In this document: one piece after another, positions 18,649 to 27,513 of the stretch
Layout of the letters: every line of letters starts with the position of its first letter
Position numbering within the stretch: the first letter of the stretch is position 1
Assembly (NCBI RefSeq): GCF_001429725.1
Contig: NZ_LMHV01000007.1
Location: forward strand, 1 to 64,000
DNA: 64,000 nt
Source of the DNA: Rhizobium sp. Root708
Lineage (GTDB): Bacteria; Pseudomonadota; Alphaproteobacteria; Rhizobiales; Rhizobiaceae
Direction: 5' to 3'
Notes under the pieces: generated by a model
What the model was told of the DNA's origin: nothing
The model's input: only the letters and a program-made list of their open reading frames with translations
The model's database searches: none
Translations under genes and position numbers: made by a program

Positions 18649-19923
18649 TCACGCGTGCTTTTCGAGCCAAGCCGAGATGACGCCTTCCAGCGACTCGACC
18701 AGGGCTTCGTCTTCAAGTTCCTCGACGATCTCGGCAACGAACGCATTGACGAGCATTGCGCGCGCCTTGTTCTCCGGAATGCCGCGGGCCATCAGATAGT
18801 AGAGATGGTTGTGGTCGATATCGGCGACCGTGGCGCCATGACCGCATTGAACGTCGTCAGCGAAGATCTCGAGCTCCGGCTTCACCGAGAATTCGGCGTC
18901 GTCGGACATCAGCAGCGTGTTGCACGCCATCTTGGCATCGGTCTTCTGCGCATCAGGCGCAACGCGAATCATCCCCTGGAAGACACCCTTGGCGCGGTCG
19001 AAGACGACGTTGCGGATGACTTCGGTGGAACCCGTATGCGGAACGTTGTGGCCGAGAACCATGGTCACGTCGGTATGGGTTTCGGCGCCCAGCAGATTGA
19101 TGCCGCGTAGCGTCAGATCGGCGCCCTCGCCCGTCACCTTGATATGCAGTTCCTGACGAACCAGCTTGCCACCGGCATTGATGACGAACAGCTTCAGCTT
19201 GGCATCGGCGCCGAGGTCGACGCGGATCTGGCCGAGGTGCGTATCGTCGGCACCCTGCTGCTGGATGATGATCCAGGTAAGCTCGGCGCCTTCACCGACC
19301 GTGATGTCGCTGACATGCGACACGAAGGCCGCATCCGGTGTCACCGCCAGGTGACGCTCGATGATAGTCCCTTTGACGTTGGCGCCGAAGTTGACCGGCA
19401 GGCGCGTATGCGCTTGGCCGCCGGCGTGAACGAACTGGATCTCCAGCGGCTCTTCAAGCGACGTGCCGGCAGCAACGTCAATGACGTAGCCATCGCGAAC
19501 GAAGCTGCCGTTGATACGACCGATCGCGTCGTCGCTGCTGAGCGCACCGAGGCTGGTAGCAGCAGCACCGCTGGAGAGCTGAGCCGCGTAGCCGGATACG
19601 GCAAGGCCGTCGATCGAACGCTTGAGATCGGGTACACCCTGAATGACGGAGAGAACCGAGGACTCTTCGACTAGCGGATCGCGGGCTTCGGAGCCGGCGT
19701 CGCCAGCTTGATCAGGAATGGCGCGCAGCAGGGTCTTGAGGTCGGTATAGTGCCAGGCCTCGACGCGGCGCGTCGGCAGGCCGGCCTTCTTCAGATCGTC
19801 AAGCAGGCGGTCACGGATGGCGATAACAGAACCGTCGCCCGGCAGTTCGCCGATCTGATTGTTGAAAGCCTCGATGAGCGCCGCTTCCGCAGCGGTCTGG
19901 CGGCTCGTCGTCTGCATGTTCAT
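18649..19923 (-). CDS. sufD: Fe-S cluster assembly scaffold protein SufD
   Basis: 424 residues with the beta-helix core of the SufB/SufD family. RRVEAWHYTDLKTLLR near residue 57 is the typical SufD N-terminal motif; the C-terminal half has DVQCGHGATVADIDHNHLYYLMARGIPE with the conserved cysteine and histidine region and ends with the helical tail VEELEDEALVESLE. SufD pairs with SufB and SufC as the scaffold. It lies 23 bases after sufC. Confidence 0.95.
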   Translation of the reverse strand: MNMQTTSRQTAAEAALIEAFNNQIGELPGDGSVIAIRDRLLDDLKKAGLPTRRVEAWHYTDLKTLLRAIPDQAGDAGSEARDPLVEESSVLSVIQGVPDLKRSIDGLAVSGYAAQLSSGAAATSLGALSSDDAIGRINGSFVRDGYVIDVAAGTSLEEPLEIQFVHAGGQAHTRLPVNFGANVKGTIIERHLAVTPDAAFVSHVSDITVGEGAELTWIIIQQQGADDTHLGQIRVDLGADAKLKLFVINAGGKLVRQELHIKVTGEGADLTLRGINLLGAETHTDVTMVLGHNVPHTGSTEVIRNVVFDRAKGVFQGMIRVAPDAQKTDAKMACNTLLMSDDAEFSVKPELEIFADDVQCGHGATVADIDHNHLYYLMARGIPENKARAMLVNAFVAEIVEELEDEALVESLEGVISAWLEKHA

Positions 19924-19946
19924 GAGACTCGTCCTTTCCGCCCTAA

Positions 19947-20702
19947 TCAGGCTGCCGCACCGATGATGTCGGCGTAACCATTGGCTTCCAGCTCATGCGC
20001 CAGTGTCTTGTCACCCGACTTGATCACCTGGCCCTTGTAGAGAACGTGAACCGTATCCGGAACGATATAGTCGAGCAGGCGCTGGTAGTGGGTGATGACG
20101 ATGACGGCGCGATCCGGCGAACGAAGCGCGTTGACGCCATCGGCGACGATCTTCAGTGCGTCGATGTCGAGACCGCTATCGGTTTCGTCGAGAACGCAAA
20201 GCTGCGGCTGCAGCAGCGCCATCTGCAGGATTTCGGCGCGCTTCTTCTCGCCACCGGAGAAGCCGACGTTCAGCGGACGCTTCAGCATCTCGGTGTTGAT
20301 CTGCAGCTTGGCGGCAGCGTCCTTTACCAGGCGCATGAAGTCAGGCGTCTTCAACTCCTCTTCGCCGCGAGCCTTGCGCTGCTCGTTCATCGCCACCTTG
20401 AGGAACTGCATCGTGGCAACGCCCGGAATTTCGACGGGATACTGGAAGGCCAGGAAGATGCCCTTGGCGGCACGCTCGGCAGCGTCGAGCTCCAGGATGC
20501 TCTCGCCATTGTAAAGGATGTCACCCTCGGTCACTTCATAGTCGCTGCGGCCGGAGAGAATGTAGGACAGCGTCGACTTGCCGGAGCCGTTCGGGCCCAT
20601 GATGGCGGCGACTTCGCCTGCCTTCACGGTGAGGTTCAGGCCGCGGATGATCTCGGTGCCGTCTTCGGCGATGCGGGCGTGCAGGTTCTTAATCTCAAGC
20701 AT
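19947..20702 (-). CDS. sufC: Fe-S cluster assembly ATPase SufC
   Basis: 251 residues from ATG 20702, with GGGA 7 bases upstream; longer starts at 20708 or 20759 fit the family N-terminus MLEIKNLHA less well. All ABC ATPase motifs are present: Walker A GPNGSGKS, Q-loop AFQYPVEIPG, signature FSGGEKKR, Walker B LCVLDETDSGLD and the switch histidine in VITHYQRLLDYI. SufC powers conformational change of the SufB-SufD scaffold. It lies 73 bases after sufB. Confidence 0.96.
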   Translation of the reverse strand: MLEIKNLHARIAEDGTEIIRGLNLTVKAGEVAAIMGPNGSGKSTLSYILSGRSDYEVTEGDILYNGESILELDAAERAAKGIFLAFQYPVEIPGVATMQFLKVAMNEQRKARGEEELKTPDFMRLVKDAAAKLQINTEMLKRPLNVGFSGGEKKRAEILQMALLQPQLCVLDETDSGLDIDALKIVADGVNALRSPDRAVIVITHYQRLLDYIVPDTVHVLYKGQVIKSGDKTLAHELEANGYADIIGAAA

Positions 20703-20775
20703 GGTCATGTCCCATAAAAAGCAATCGGAGAAAGGCGCGATCAACGCGCCCTCGCGCATTCAATGTCTTATTGCG

Positions 20776-22245
20776 TCAGCCGACGCTGCCTTCGAGCGAG
20801 ATGCTGATGAGCTTCTGCGCCTCGACAGCAAATTCCATCGGCAGTTCCTGCAGGACTTCCTTGACGAAGCCGTTGACGATCAGGGCGATCGCCGCTTCCG
20901 TCGGGATGCCGCGCTGCAGGCAGTAGAACAGCTGATCCTCGGAGATTTTCGAGGTCGTTGCTTCGTGCTCGAACTGCGCCGTTGAATTCTTCGCCTCGAT
21001 GTAGGGCACCGTATGCGCGCCGCACTTGTCGCCGATCAGCAGCGAGTCGCACTGCGTGAAGTTGCGCGCGTTCGACGCCTTGCGGTGGGCCGAGACCTGG
21101 CCGCGATAGGTGTTCTGCGACACGCCGGCGGCGATGCCCTTGGAGACGATGCGGCTCGACGTGTTCTTGCCGAGATGGATCATCTTGGTGCCCGAATCGA
21201 TCTGCTGATGGCCGTTCGACACGGCGATCGAGTAGAACTCGCCTCTGGAGTCGTCGCCGCGCAGGATGCAGGACGGATACTTCCAGGTAATGGCGGATCC
21301 GGTTTCGACCTGCGTCCAGGAGATTTTCGACCGATCACCACGGCAATCGCCGCGCTTGGTGACGAAGTTGTAGATACCGCCCTTGCCCTGCGCATCACCG
21401 GGATACCAGTTCTGGACAGTCGAATATTTGATTTCGGCATCATCGAGCGCAACGAGCTCGACGACGGCAGCATGCAGCTGGTTTTCGTCGCGCTGTGGCG
21501 CGGTGCAGCCTTCGAGATAGGAGACGTAGGCGCCTTCTTCGGCGATGATCAGCGTGCGCTCGAACTGGCCGGTGTTCTTCTCGTTGATGCGGAAGTAGGT
21601 GGACAGCTCCATCGGGCAACGAACGCCCTTCGGAACGAACACGAACGATCCGTCGGTGAAAACAGCCGAGTTCAGCGTCGCATAGTAGTTATCGGAGGTC
21701 GGGACGACGGAGCCGAGATACTTCTGCACCAGTTCCGGATGCTCGCGGATCGCTTCCGAGATCGACATGAAGATCACGCCGGCCTTCTTCAGCTCTTCCT
21801 TGAAAGTCGTGACGACGGACACGGAGTCGAAAACGGCATCGACGGCGATCTTCGGCCTTTCGACACCGGCCAGGATTTCCTGCTCCTTGAGCGGAATACC
21901 GAGCTTCTCGTAAACCTTGAGGATTTCCGGATCGACCTCATCAAGCGACTTCGGCCCCGGCGTGCTTTTCGGCGCCGCGTAATAGTAGAGGTCGTTGAAA
22001 TCGATCTTCGGATAATCGACGCGTGCCCAAGTGGGCTCTTCCAACGTCAGCCAGCGCTTGTAGGCTTCCAGACGCCATTCCAGCATCCATTCCGGCTCCT
22101 GCTTCTTGGCGGAGATGAAACGAATGATGTCTTCGGACAGGCCCTTGGGTGCCTTGTCCGTTTCGATGATGGTCTCGAAACCGTATTTGTACTGATCGAC
22201 GTCAATCTCGCGAACGCGATCAACCGTTTCCTGGACGGCGGGCAT
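20776..22245 (-). CDS. sufB: Fe-S cluster assembly scaffold protein SufB
   Basis: 489 residues from ATG 22245, which has GGAGA 5 bases upstream; the longer frame runs into the intergenic hairpin. The family blocks are present: the N-terminus [40 protein letters not shown] with the conserved cysteine, the [11 protein letters not shown] segment and the C-terminal [14 protein letters not shown] with [16 protein letters not shown]. SufB receives sulfur from the desulfurase and assembles the cluster. It is 143 bases from the first desulfurase gene, a gap that holds a perfect hairpin. Confidence 0.97.
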   Translation of the reverse strand: MPAVQETVDRVREIDVDQYKYGFETIIETDKAPKGLSEDIIRFISAKKQEPEWMLEWRLEAYKRWLTLEEPTWARVDYPKIDFNDLYYYAAPKSTPGPKSLDEVDPEILKVYEKLGIPLKEQEILAGVERPKIAVDAVFDSVSVVTTFKEELKKAGVIFMSISEAIREHPELVQKYLGSVVPTSDNYYATLNSAVFTDGSFVFVPKGVRCPMELSTYFRINEKNTGQFERTLIIAEEGAYVSYLEGCTAPQRDENQLHAAVVELVALDDAEIKYSTVQNWYPGDAQGKGGIYNFVTKRGDCRGDRSKISWTQVETGSAITWKYPSCILRGDDSRGEFYSIAVSNGHQQIDSGTKMIHLGKNTSSRIVSKGIAAGVSQNTYRGQVSAHRKASNARNFTQCDSLLIGDKCGAHTVPYIEAKNSTAQFEHEATTSKISEDQLFYCLQRGIPTEAAIALIVNGFVKEVLQELPMEFAVEAQKLISISLEGSVG

Positions 22246-22357
22246 GTTATTCTCCAATCTCGCCGGAGAAAAGGTCCGGCAGCTTGTCGTGCGGGCAGTA
22301 TTGTTTGCCCCGTATGTAGGTGGCCAAAAGGGACTTTTCAGCCCGAATGGCAAGCGG

Positions 22358-22379
22358 AAATTTGCGTTTCCGCAAATTT
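22358..22379 (-). repeat. Perfect hairpin between the desulfurase and sufB
   Basis: AAATTTGCG and CGCAAATTT are 9-bp perfect arms; on the transcribed (minus) strand the loop is GAAA, a stable GNRA tetraloop. No T tract follows, so this is not a typical terminator; it may protect or cleave the operon mRNA, or bind a protein as DNA. Confidence 0.6.
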
Positions 22380-22388
22380 ATGAAGCAG

Positions 22389-23555
22389 TCACGCCGCCTC
22401 TCCGGCCGGCCTGCGCCGGGCGGCAATTTTCGCGAATATGGAAATCGCTCTGTCGATCTCCTCCTCGGTGGTGGCGAAGCCCAGCGAAATGCGAAGAGCG
22501 CCGAGCTTGGGGTCATGTCCCATGGCAACCAGAACATGGCTTTCGCCGACCTTGCCGGACGAGCATGCGGATCCCGCGGAAAGCGCCACACCTTCGAGAT
22601 CGAACGCGATCTGCCCCGTTTCGGCTTTTAGTCCCGGCAGGGTGAAGAAGGTCGTGTTCGAGACGCGCTCACCCTCGGCACCGTAGATGACAACATCGGG
22701 CGCCGCGCCGCGCATGCCGCTCTCCAGCCGGTCACGCAGCACCGAAATTGCTGCGTTGCGGGCCTCGAACTCCGCGACAGCGGCTTCCGCGGCAGCGCCA
22801 AAGCCGATCACCGCAAGCGAATTCTCCGTGCCCGAGCGGTGGCCTTTCTCCTGGCCTCCGCCATGGATCAATGGCCTTGGCATCAACACTTCACCGCGTG
22901 TAACGAGGGCGCCGGCGCCCTTTGGGCCGCCGATCTTGTGCGACGACACGATCAGGAAGTCGGCGCCGAGCGCGTTGATATCGAGCTTCAGGCGCCCTGC
23001 AGCCTGCACGGCATCGACAACAAGCAACCCGCCCTGCGCCTGCACGATCTGCGCGATATCGGCAATCGGCTGAACGATGCCGGTCTCGTTGTTGACGAGC
23101 ATGACCGCGACCATCGGCAACCCTGCCGACTTGTTATGAGCAGCAAGCAACGCGCCAAGACCGTCAAGATCGACAAGGCCGTGAGCCGTCACCGGGATTT
23201 CCGTCGTCTTTTCCTTTGGAAACCGCCCACCCTCGCGCACGGCAGGATGCTCGACCGCCGAATAGTAGAGCCGGCCGATCGCGAGCGGCGTCCGCCCCAT
23301 CTTGAAATCAGGCGTCAGCACCATGTTGGCTGCTTCGGTAGCGCCGCTGGTAAAAATCACATGCGCGGGATCGGCACTCGTGAGGCCAGCGACCTGCCGG
23401 CGTGCCTGTTCGATCGCAGCCCGGACGCTGCGGCCTTCACCATGCACCGAGTTCGGATTACCGAACAAATCCATGGCACGCAGAACCGCGTCGCGTGCGT
23501 TGGGATGCAGCGGCGAAGTCGCGTTCCAATCGAGATAAAGGCGTGGCGGCGCCAT
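22389..23555 (-). CDS. Cysteine desulfurase, NifS/IscS-like (group I), first gene of the suf operon
   Basis: 388 residues. Group I features are clear: RLYLDWNATSPLHP at the start, SGATEAANM, the cofactor lysine in SSHKIGGPKGAGALV, and the persulfide cysteine in SAGSACSSGKVGESHVL. In Sinorhizobium the equivalent gene is, as I recall, called sufS2 in an operon sufS2-B-C-D-S1-X-A, matching this order. Having a group I and a group II desulfurase in one suf operon is a rhizobial trait. Iron-regulator-like boxes lie upstream at 23667-23715. Confidence 0.92.
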   Translation of the reverse strand: MAPPRLYLDWNATSPLHPNARDAVLRAMDLFGNPNSVHGEGRSVRAAIEQARRQVAGLTSADPAHVIFTSGATEAANMVLTPDFKMGRTPLAIGRLYYSAVEHPAVREGGRFPKEKTTEIPVTAHGLVDLDGLGALLAAHNKSAGLPMVAVMLVNNETGIVQPIADIAQIVQAQGGLLVVDAVQAAGRLKLDINALGADFLIVSSHKIGGPKGAGALVTRGEVLMPRPLIHGGGQEKGHRSGTENSLAVIGFGAAAEAAVAEFEARNAAISVLRDRLESGMRGAAPDVVIYGAEGERVSNTTFFTLPGLKAETGQIAFDLEGVALSAGSACSSGKVGESHVLVAMGHDPKLGALRISLGFATTEEEIDRAISIFAKIAARRRPAGEAA

Positions 23556-23666
23556 GATCTTTCGTCCTGCGCTTTAAGCTTGCACGACGCCTCGGCTCAT
23601 TTTCCTTGAAATTTCGGCCGGGCTTGCCTTATGACACATCCCACAATGCGTGGATCGCCATGCAAG

Positions 23667-23683
23667 TTTCGAATTGTTCTAAA
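23667..23683. promoter_or_regulatory. Irr-box-like iron control element
   Basis: TTTCGAA-TTG-TTCTAAA matches the recalled Irr control element TTTAGAA-N3-TTCTAAA with one mismatch. It lies 112 bases upstream of the first suf gene and 77 bases upstream of the divergent hydrolase. A third half-site TTTAGAA (23690-23696) makes a second inverted repeat with 23677-23683. Confidence 0.6.
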
Positions 23684-23700
23684 CTGCGTTTTAGAAAAGC

Positions 23701-23715
23701 TGACAACGTCCGTCA
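23701..23715. promoter_or_regulatory. RirA-type iron-responsive operator-like sequence
   Basis: TGA-N9-TCA (TGACAACGTCCGTCA) fits the recalled IRO core. The core is short and could arise by chance, but its place next to the Irr-like box in a suf control region agrees with known rhizobial suf regulation by both Irr and RirA. Confidence 0.4.
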
Positions 23716-23759
23716 AGTCTGCGCAGCATGAACGCGAAGAAATAAACGCCGGAGTACCG

Positions 23760-24437
23760 ATGCCCGAAGTCATTTTCAACGGCCCCGCAGGCCGCCTTGA
23801 AGGCCGCTACCAGCCCTCCAAGGAGAAAAGCGCGCCGATTGCCCTCATTCTGCACCCGCACCCACAGTTCGGCGGCACGATGAACAACCAGATCGTCTAC
23901 CAACTCTTCTACATGTTCCAGAAGCGCGGGTTCACGACTTTGCGCTTCAACTTCCGTGGAATCGGTCGCAGCCAGGGCGAGTTCGACCACGGCGCCGGCG
24001 AGCTATCGGACGCGGCTTCCGCGCTCGACTGGGTGCAGAGCCTGCATCCCGATTCGAAGACCTGCTGGGTTGCCGGCTATTCCTTCGGCTCGTGGATCGG
24101 CATGCAGTTGCTGATGCGTCGTCCTGAGATCGAAGGCTTCATGTCGATCGCGCCGCAGCCGAACACCTACGACTTCTCCTTCCTGGCACCCTGCCCGTCG
24201 TCCGGCCTGATCATCAATGGCGACGCCGACAAGGTTGCGCCGGAGAAAGACGTCAACGGTCTGGTCGAAAAGCTGAAGACGCAGAAGGGCATCCTGATCA
24301 CGCACCGCACGGTGCCGGGCGCCAACCATTTCTTCAACGGCCAGGTGGAAACGCTAATGGGCGAATGCGAGGACTACCTCGACCGCCGCCTCAACGGCGA
24401 ACTGGTCCCCGAACCGGCCGCCAAGCGCATCCGCTAG
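23760..24437 (+). CDS. Alpha/beta hydrolase of the dienelactone-hydrolase-like type
   Basis: 225 residues from ATG 23760, which has GGAG 5 bases upstream; a longer frame from 23631 would cover the iron-box region and is rejected. The fold is a compact alpha/beta hydrolase: LILHPHPQFGGTMNNQIV near residue 28, FRGIGRSQGEFD, the nucleophile elbow GYSFGS, an acid in NGDADKVAP and the histidine in PGANHFFNGQ. The substrate is unknown. Divergent from suf across 204 bases, it could share the iron boxes. Its stop overlaps the stop of the convergent GNAT gene. Confidence 0.85.
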   Translation: MPEVIFNGPAGRLEGRYQPSKEKSAPIALILHPHPQFGGTMNNQIVYQLFYMFQKRGFTTLRFNFRGIGRSQGEFDHGAGELSDAASALDWVQSLHPDSKTCWVAGYSFGSWIGMQLLMRRPEIEGFMSIAPQPNTYDFSFLAPCPSSGLIINGDADKVAPEKDVNGLVEKLKTQKGILITHRTVPGANHFFNGQVETLMGECEDYLDRRLNGELVPEPAAKRIR

Positions 24438-24958
24438 GCCGACCGCATCCCGGCGGTCATTTCGAACGTCGGGCAGGACAATCCGTCAATGATCATAGGC
24501 ATGCGGCTTCGCATGCCTATTTTTGTCAGGACATGCTGGGACACGCTGTTGTCCGGATGGGTGAATGCGATGAACTTTTCCGCAAAGTTCCGCCGGAAAA
24601 ACCAGTCCATCAGGCCGCTTGCAATCTCCGTCGCATAGCCCTTGCCCCACTCCTGCTGGCGGAATGAGTAGCCGAGCTCAAAATCCTGCCTGTCGCCGCC
24701 GAACAGCGAAAAACCCGCCCGACCGATGAAGCGGCCATCCTCACGGCTGAGGATCTTGTATTTCGTCGTTCCATCTCGCGCCTGCTCGCTGAACCAGGTG
24801 CGCAACCGTTCTTCGGCCCTCTCCCGCGACCATGGGGCGGCGCCGGAAAGATATCGCGTCGTCTCGATCGTCGAGTGAAGCTCCTGAATGAGACCCGCAT
24901 CGTCGGGTTCCCACATGACAGCGACGAGCCGCGTCGTCTCCAGAATGACCTGCGTCAC
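24434..24958 (-). CDS. GNAT family N-acetyltransferase (RimJ/RimL type)
   Basis: 174 residues. GTG 24958 overlaps the anmK stop (GTGA), which supports this start and coupling. The acetyltransferase_3 pattern is visible: [46 protein letters not shown] for acetyl-CoA binding and [19 protein letters not shown] at the end. It probably acetylates a small molecule or protein N-terminus; the substrate is unknown. It is convergent with the hydrolase, the two stops overlapping in CTAG. Confidence 0.85.
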   Translation of the reverse strand: MTQVILETTRLVAVMWEPDDAGLIQELHSTIETTRYLSGAAPWSRERAEERLRTWFSEQARDGTTKYKILSREDGRFIGRAGFSLFGGDRQDFELGYSFRQQEWGKGYATEIASGLMDWFFRRNFAEKFIAFTHPDNSVSQHVLTKIGMRSRMPMIIDGLSCPTFEMTAGMRSA

Positions 24959-26073
24959 GGCTTCACCAGCACGCCGCCGCTGACAGGCACGCGGACCCCG
25001 GTCGTTCCCGGAAATGTCAGAGGCAGGTCGTCCAACGATCGAACAGCCAGATAGGCCCAGGCTTCCGCCTCCATGGAATCGCCGTTGAACCCAGCCTCTT
25101 CCGCTGCGATCACTTTGGCGCCCGTGCTTTGCGCGAGGTGCTTCAGGTCCTGCATCAGGACGCGATTGAGGCGACCACCGCCGCAGATGACATAGAGCGT
25201 CGGCGTCATCGGAAGGTGACCCGCGGACTTGAAGATCGAGGCGGCAGCGACATAGGCGAGCGTGCGTGCACCGTCGGCGAGCTCTGCGTCTCCCCCCGAT
25301 GGTGGCGGAAAGTCGTTGCGATCAAGCGAGCGGCGCTTCTCGGCCGTAAAGAACGGGCTGCTCAAATAGCGATCTGCGAGATCTCCGATGACCCGTCCCT
25401 CCGAGGCGATCATGCCGCCTTGGTCGAACGGCACCCCCGCATGCGTCTCGACCCATTGATCGATCAGCGTATTGCCCGGCCCGCTGTCGTAGCCGACGAT
25501 GACGCCGTCAGCGCCGATGTAGGTCAGGTTGGAAATCCCGCCGATATTGACGAAGCAGACCGGCAAGGTCGCATCCGCCACATTGGCGGCAAGCGCCGCG
25601 TGGTAGACCGGGACCAGGGGTGCACCCTGGCCGCCGTGGACCATGTCGTTGGCGCGGAGGTCGTAGGCGACCGGTATCCCCGTCTCGCGGGCGAGACGAG
25701 CCCCATCGCCGATCTGGACCGTCAGCGCCTCGTCCGGACGGTGCAGAACCGTCTGTCCATGAAAGCCGATGACGTCGATCGAGGATGCATCCAGCGCGTT
25801 CGCGATCAGAAATTCCTTAACGGCAGCTGCATGACGTAACGTAAGCTCTCGCTCGATCGACACCAGATCACCCGGCCGCTGCTCACGCTGCGTGATGCTC
25901 TTTGCCTGCTCCAGCGCCAGCTTCAGCCGGTCGCGGAAGGCGGGATCGTAGGCAACGCCAACCGACGGCCCCCGCTCGACTAGGTCGCGGCCGTCGGTGT
26001 GCAGCAGCGCCACATCGATGCCATCCATCGAGGTACCGCTCATCAGGCCGATCGCCGTGCGTATCTTTCCCAT
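24955..26073 (-). CDS. anmK: Anhydro-N-acetylmuramic acid kinase
   Basis: 372 residues from ATG 26073, preceded by GGGGGAAGC; a longer frame to 26106 lacks a site. AnmK opens and phosphorylates 1,6-anhydroMurNAc released in peptidoglycan recycling, giving MurNAc-6-phosphate. The signature [43 protein letters not shown] and the C-terminal [10 protein letters not shown] and AWAYLAVR are all present. It is divergent from tyrS and coupled to the GNAT gene downstream. Confidence 0.94.
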   Translation of the reverse strand: MGKIRTAIGLMSGTSMDGIDVALLHTDGRDLVERGPSVGVAYDPAFRDRLKLALEQAKSITQREQRPGDLVSIERELTLRHAAAVKEFLIANALDASSIDVIGFHGQTVLHRPDEALTVQIGDGARLARETGIPVAYDLRANDMVHGGQGAPLVPVYHAALAANVADATLPVCFVNIGGISNLTYIGADGVIVGYDSGPGNTLIDQWVETHAGVPFDQGGMIASEGRVIGDLADRYLSSPFFTAEKRRSLDRNDFPPPSGGDAELADGARTLAYVAAASIFKSAGHLPMTPTLYVICGGGRLNRVLMQDLKHLAQSTGAKVIAAEEAGFNGDSMEAEAWAYLAVRSLDDLPLTFPGTTGVRVPVSGGVLVKP

Positions 26074-26203
26074 GCTTCCCCCGCATCCAACAAGGCGGTG
26101 ACTCAATCAACCAAGTGGTGACTGTGCGCGAAAACAGTGCTAAACGCGCCGCTCCACATCAACAATAGCCAATCCGAAAATCCTGATCCGAAAGCAAAAG
26201 GTC

Positions 26204-27460
26204 ATGACCGAGTTCAAATCCGATTTCCTCCGCACGCTGAAAGAGCGTGGCTTCATTCATCAGATATCCGATGAATCCGGCCTCGACGACCTCTTCGCCA
26301 AGGAAACCGTGACGGCATATATCGGCTTCGACCCGACCGCCCCTTCGCTGCATGCGGGCGGCCTGATCCAGATCATGATGCTCCACTGGATGCAGAAGAC
26401 CGGCCACCGGCCGATCTCGCTCATGGGCGGCGGCACCGGCATGGTTGGCGATCCGTCCTTCAAGGATGACGCCCGCCAGCTGATGACCATCGATACGATC
26501 GAAAGCAACATCGCTTCGATCAAGCGCGTCTTCGCCAACTACCTCTCTTACGGTGAGGGGCCGAAGGACGCGATGATGATCAACAACGGCGACTGGCTGC
26601 GGGAGATCAATTACCTCGAGTTCCTGCGCGACGTCGGCCGTCATTTCTCGGTCAACCGCATGCTGTCCTTCGACAGCGTCAAGACGCGTCTCGATCGCGA
26701 ACAGTCGCTGTCCTTCCTCGAATTCAACTACATGATCCTGCAGGCCTACGATTTCGTGGAGCTCAACAAGCGCTACGATTGCCGCCTGCAGATGGGCGGT
26801 TCCGACCAGTGGGGCAACATCGTCAACGGCATCGATCTCGGTCACCGCATGGGGACGCCGCAGCTCTACGCGCTGACCTCGCCGCTGCTCACCACCGCCT
26901 CCGGCGCCAAGATGGGCAAGTCGCTGAACGGTGCCGTCTGGCTGAACCCGGACATGCTGTCGGCATACGACTTCTGGCAATACTGGCGCAACACCGAGGA
27001 CGCGGACGTCTCGCGCTTCCTGAAGCTCTACACCACTCTGCCGATGGACGAGATCGCTCGGCTTTCGGCACTCGCCGGCTCGGAGCTCAACGAGGTCAAG
27101 AAGATCCTCGCGACCGAGGTGACGGCGATGCTGCACGGCCGTGAAAACGCCGAGCAGGCCGCCGAAACGGCGCGCAAAACCTTCGAGGAAGGCGCGCTTG
27201 CCGACAACCTGCCCTCGATCGATGTTCCGGCAGCCGAACTCGATGCCGGCATCGGCCTGCTGGCGCTGATCGTCAAGGCTGGTCTCGCCGCCTCCAACGG
27301 CGAAGCTCGCCGTCACGTCCAGGGCGGCGCGGTGCGCATCAACGATGCGGCGATTTCCGACGAGCGCAAGGTGATCGGCTCGGGTGAGATCACCGCCGAC
27401 GGCGTGATCAAGCTCTCGCTCGGCAAGAAGAAGCACATCCTGATCCGCCGCGCGGCATAA
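26204..27460 (+). CDS. tyrS: Tyrosyl-tRNA synthetase
   Basis: 418 residues. It charges tRNA-Tyr. The class I signatures are HIGH-like (HAGG at 50-53 in PSLHAGGL) and KMSKS-like KMGKS (236-240), with the tyrosine pocket GGSDQWGN at about 198. A C-terminal S4 RNA-binding domain (about 352-418, with [19 protein letters not shown]) completes the long bacterial type. anmK-tyrS divergence is common in alphaproteobacteria. Confidence 0.97.
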   Translation: MTEFKSDFLRTLKERGFIHQISDESGLDDLFAKETVTAYIGFDPTAPSLHAGGLIQIMMLHWMQKTGHRPISLMGGGTGMVGDPSFKDDARQLMTIDTIESNIASIKRVFANYLSYGEGPKDAMMINNGDWLREINYLEFLRDVGRHFSVNRMLSFDSVKTRLDREQSLSFLEFNYMILQAYDFVELNKRYDCRLQMGGSDQWGNIVNGIDLGHRMGTPQLYALTSPLLTTASGAKMGKSLNGAVWLNPDMLSAYDFWQYWRNTEDADVSRFLKLYTTLPMDEIARLSALAGSELNEVKKILATEVTAMLHGRENAEQAAETARKTFEEGALADNLPSIDVPAAELDAGIGLLALIVKAGLAASNGEARRHVQGGAVRINDAAISDERKVIGSGEITADGVIKLSLGKKKHILIRRAA

Positions 27461-27484
27461 GCGCGGCAAAGACATCAGATGAAG

Positions 27485-27509
27485 AGCCGGCCTCGCGCCG
27501 GCTTTTTTT
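27485..27509 (+). terminator. Rho-independent terminator of tyrS
   Basis: AGCCGGC (27485-27491) and GCCGGCT (27497-27503) with a 5-base loop and an unbroken run of seven T. It stands between convergent tyrS and the AsmA-like gene, just past the latter's stop. Confidence 0.92.
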
Positions 27510-27513
27510 GTGC

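Noticed and set aside
26074..26203. T-box or other leader before tyrS
   Set aside because: T-box leaders are mostly in Gram-positive bacteria and no such structure was visible.
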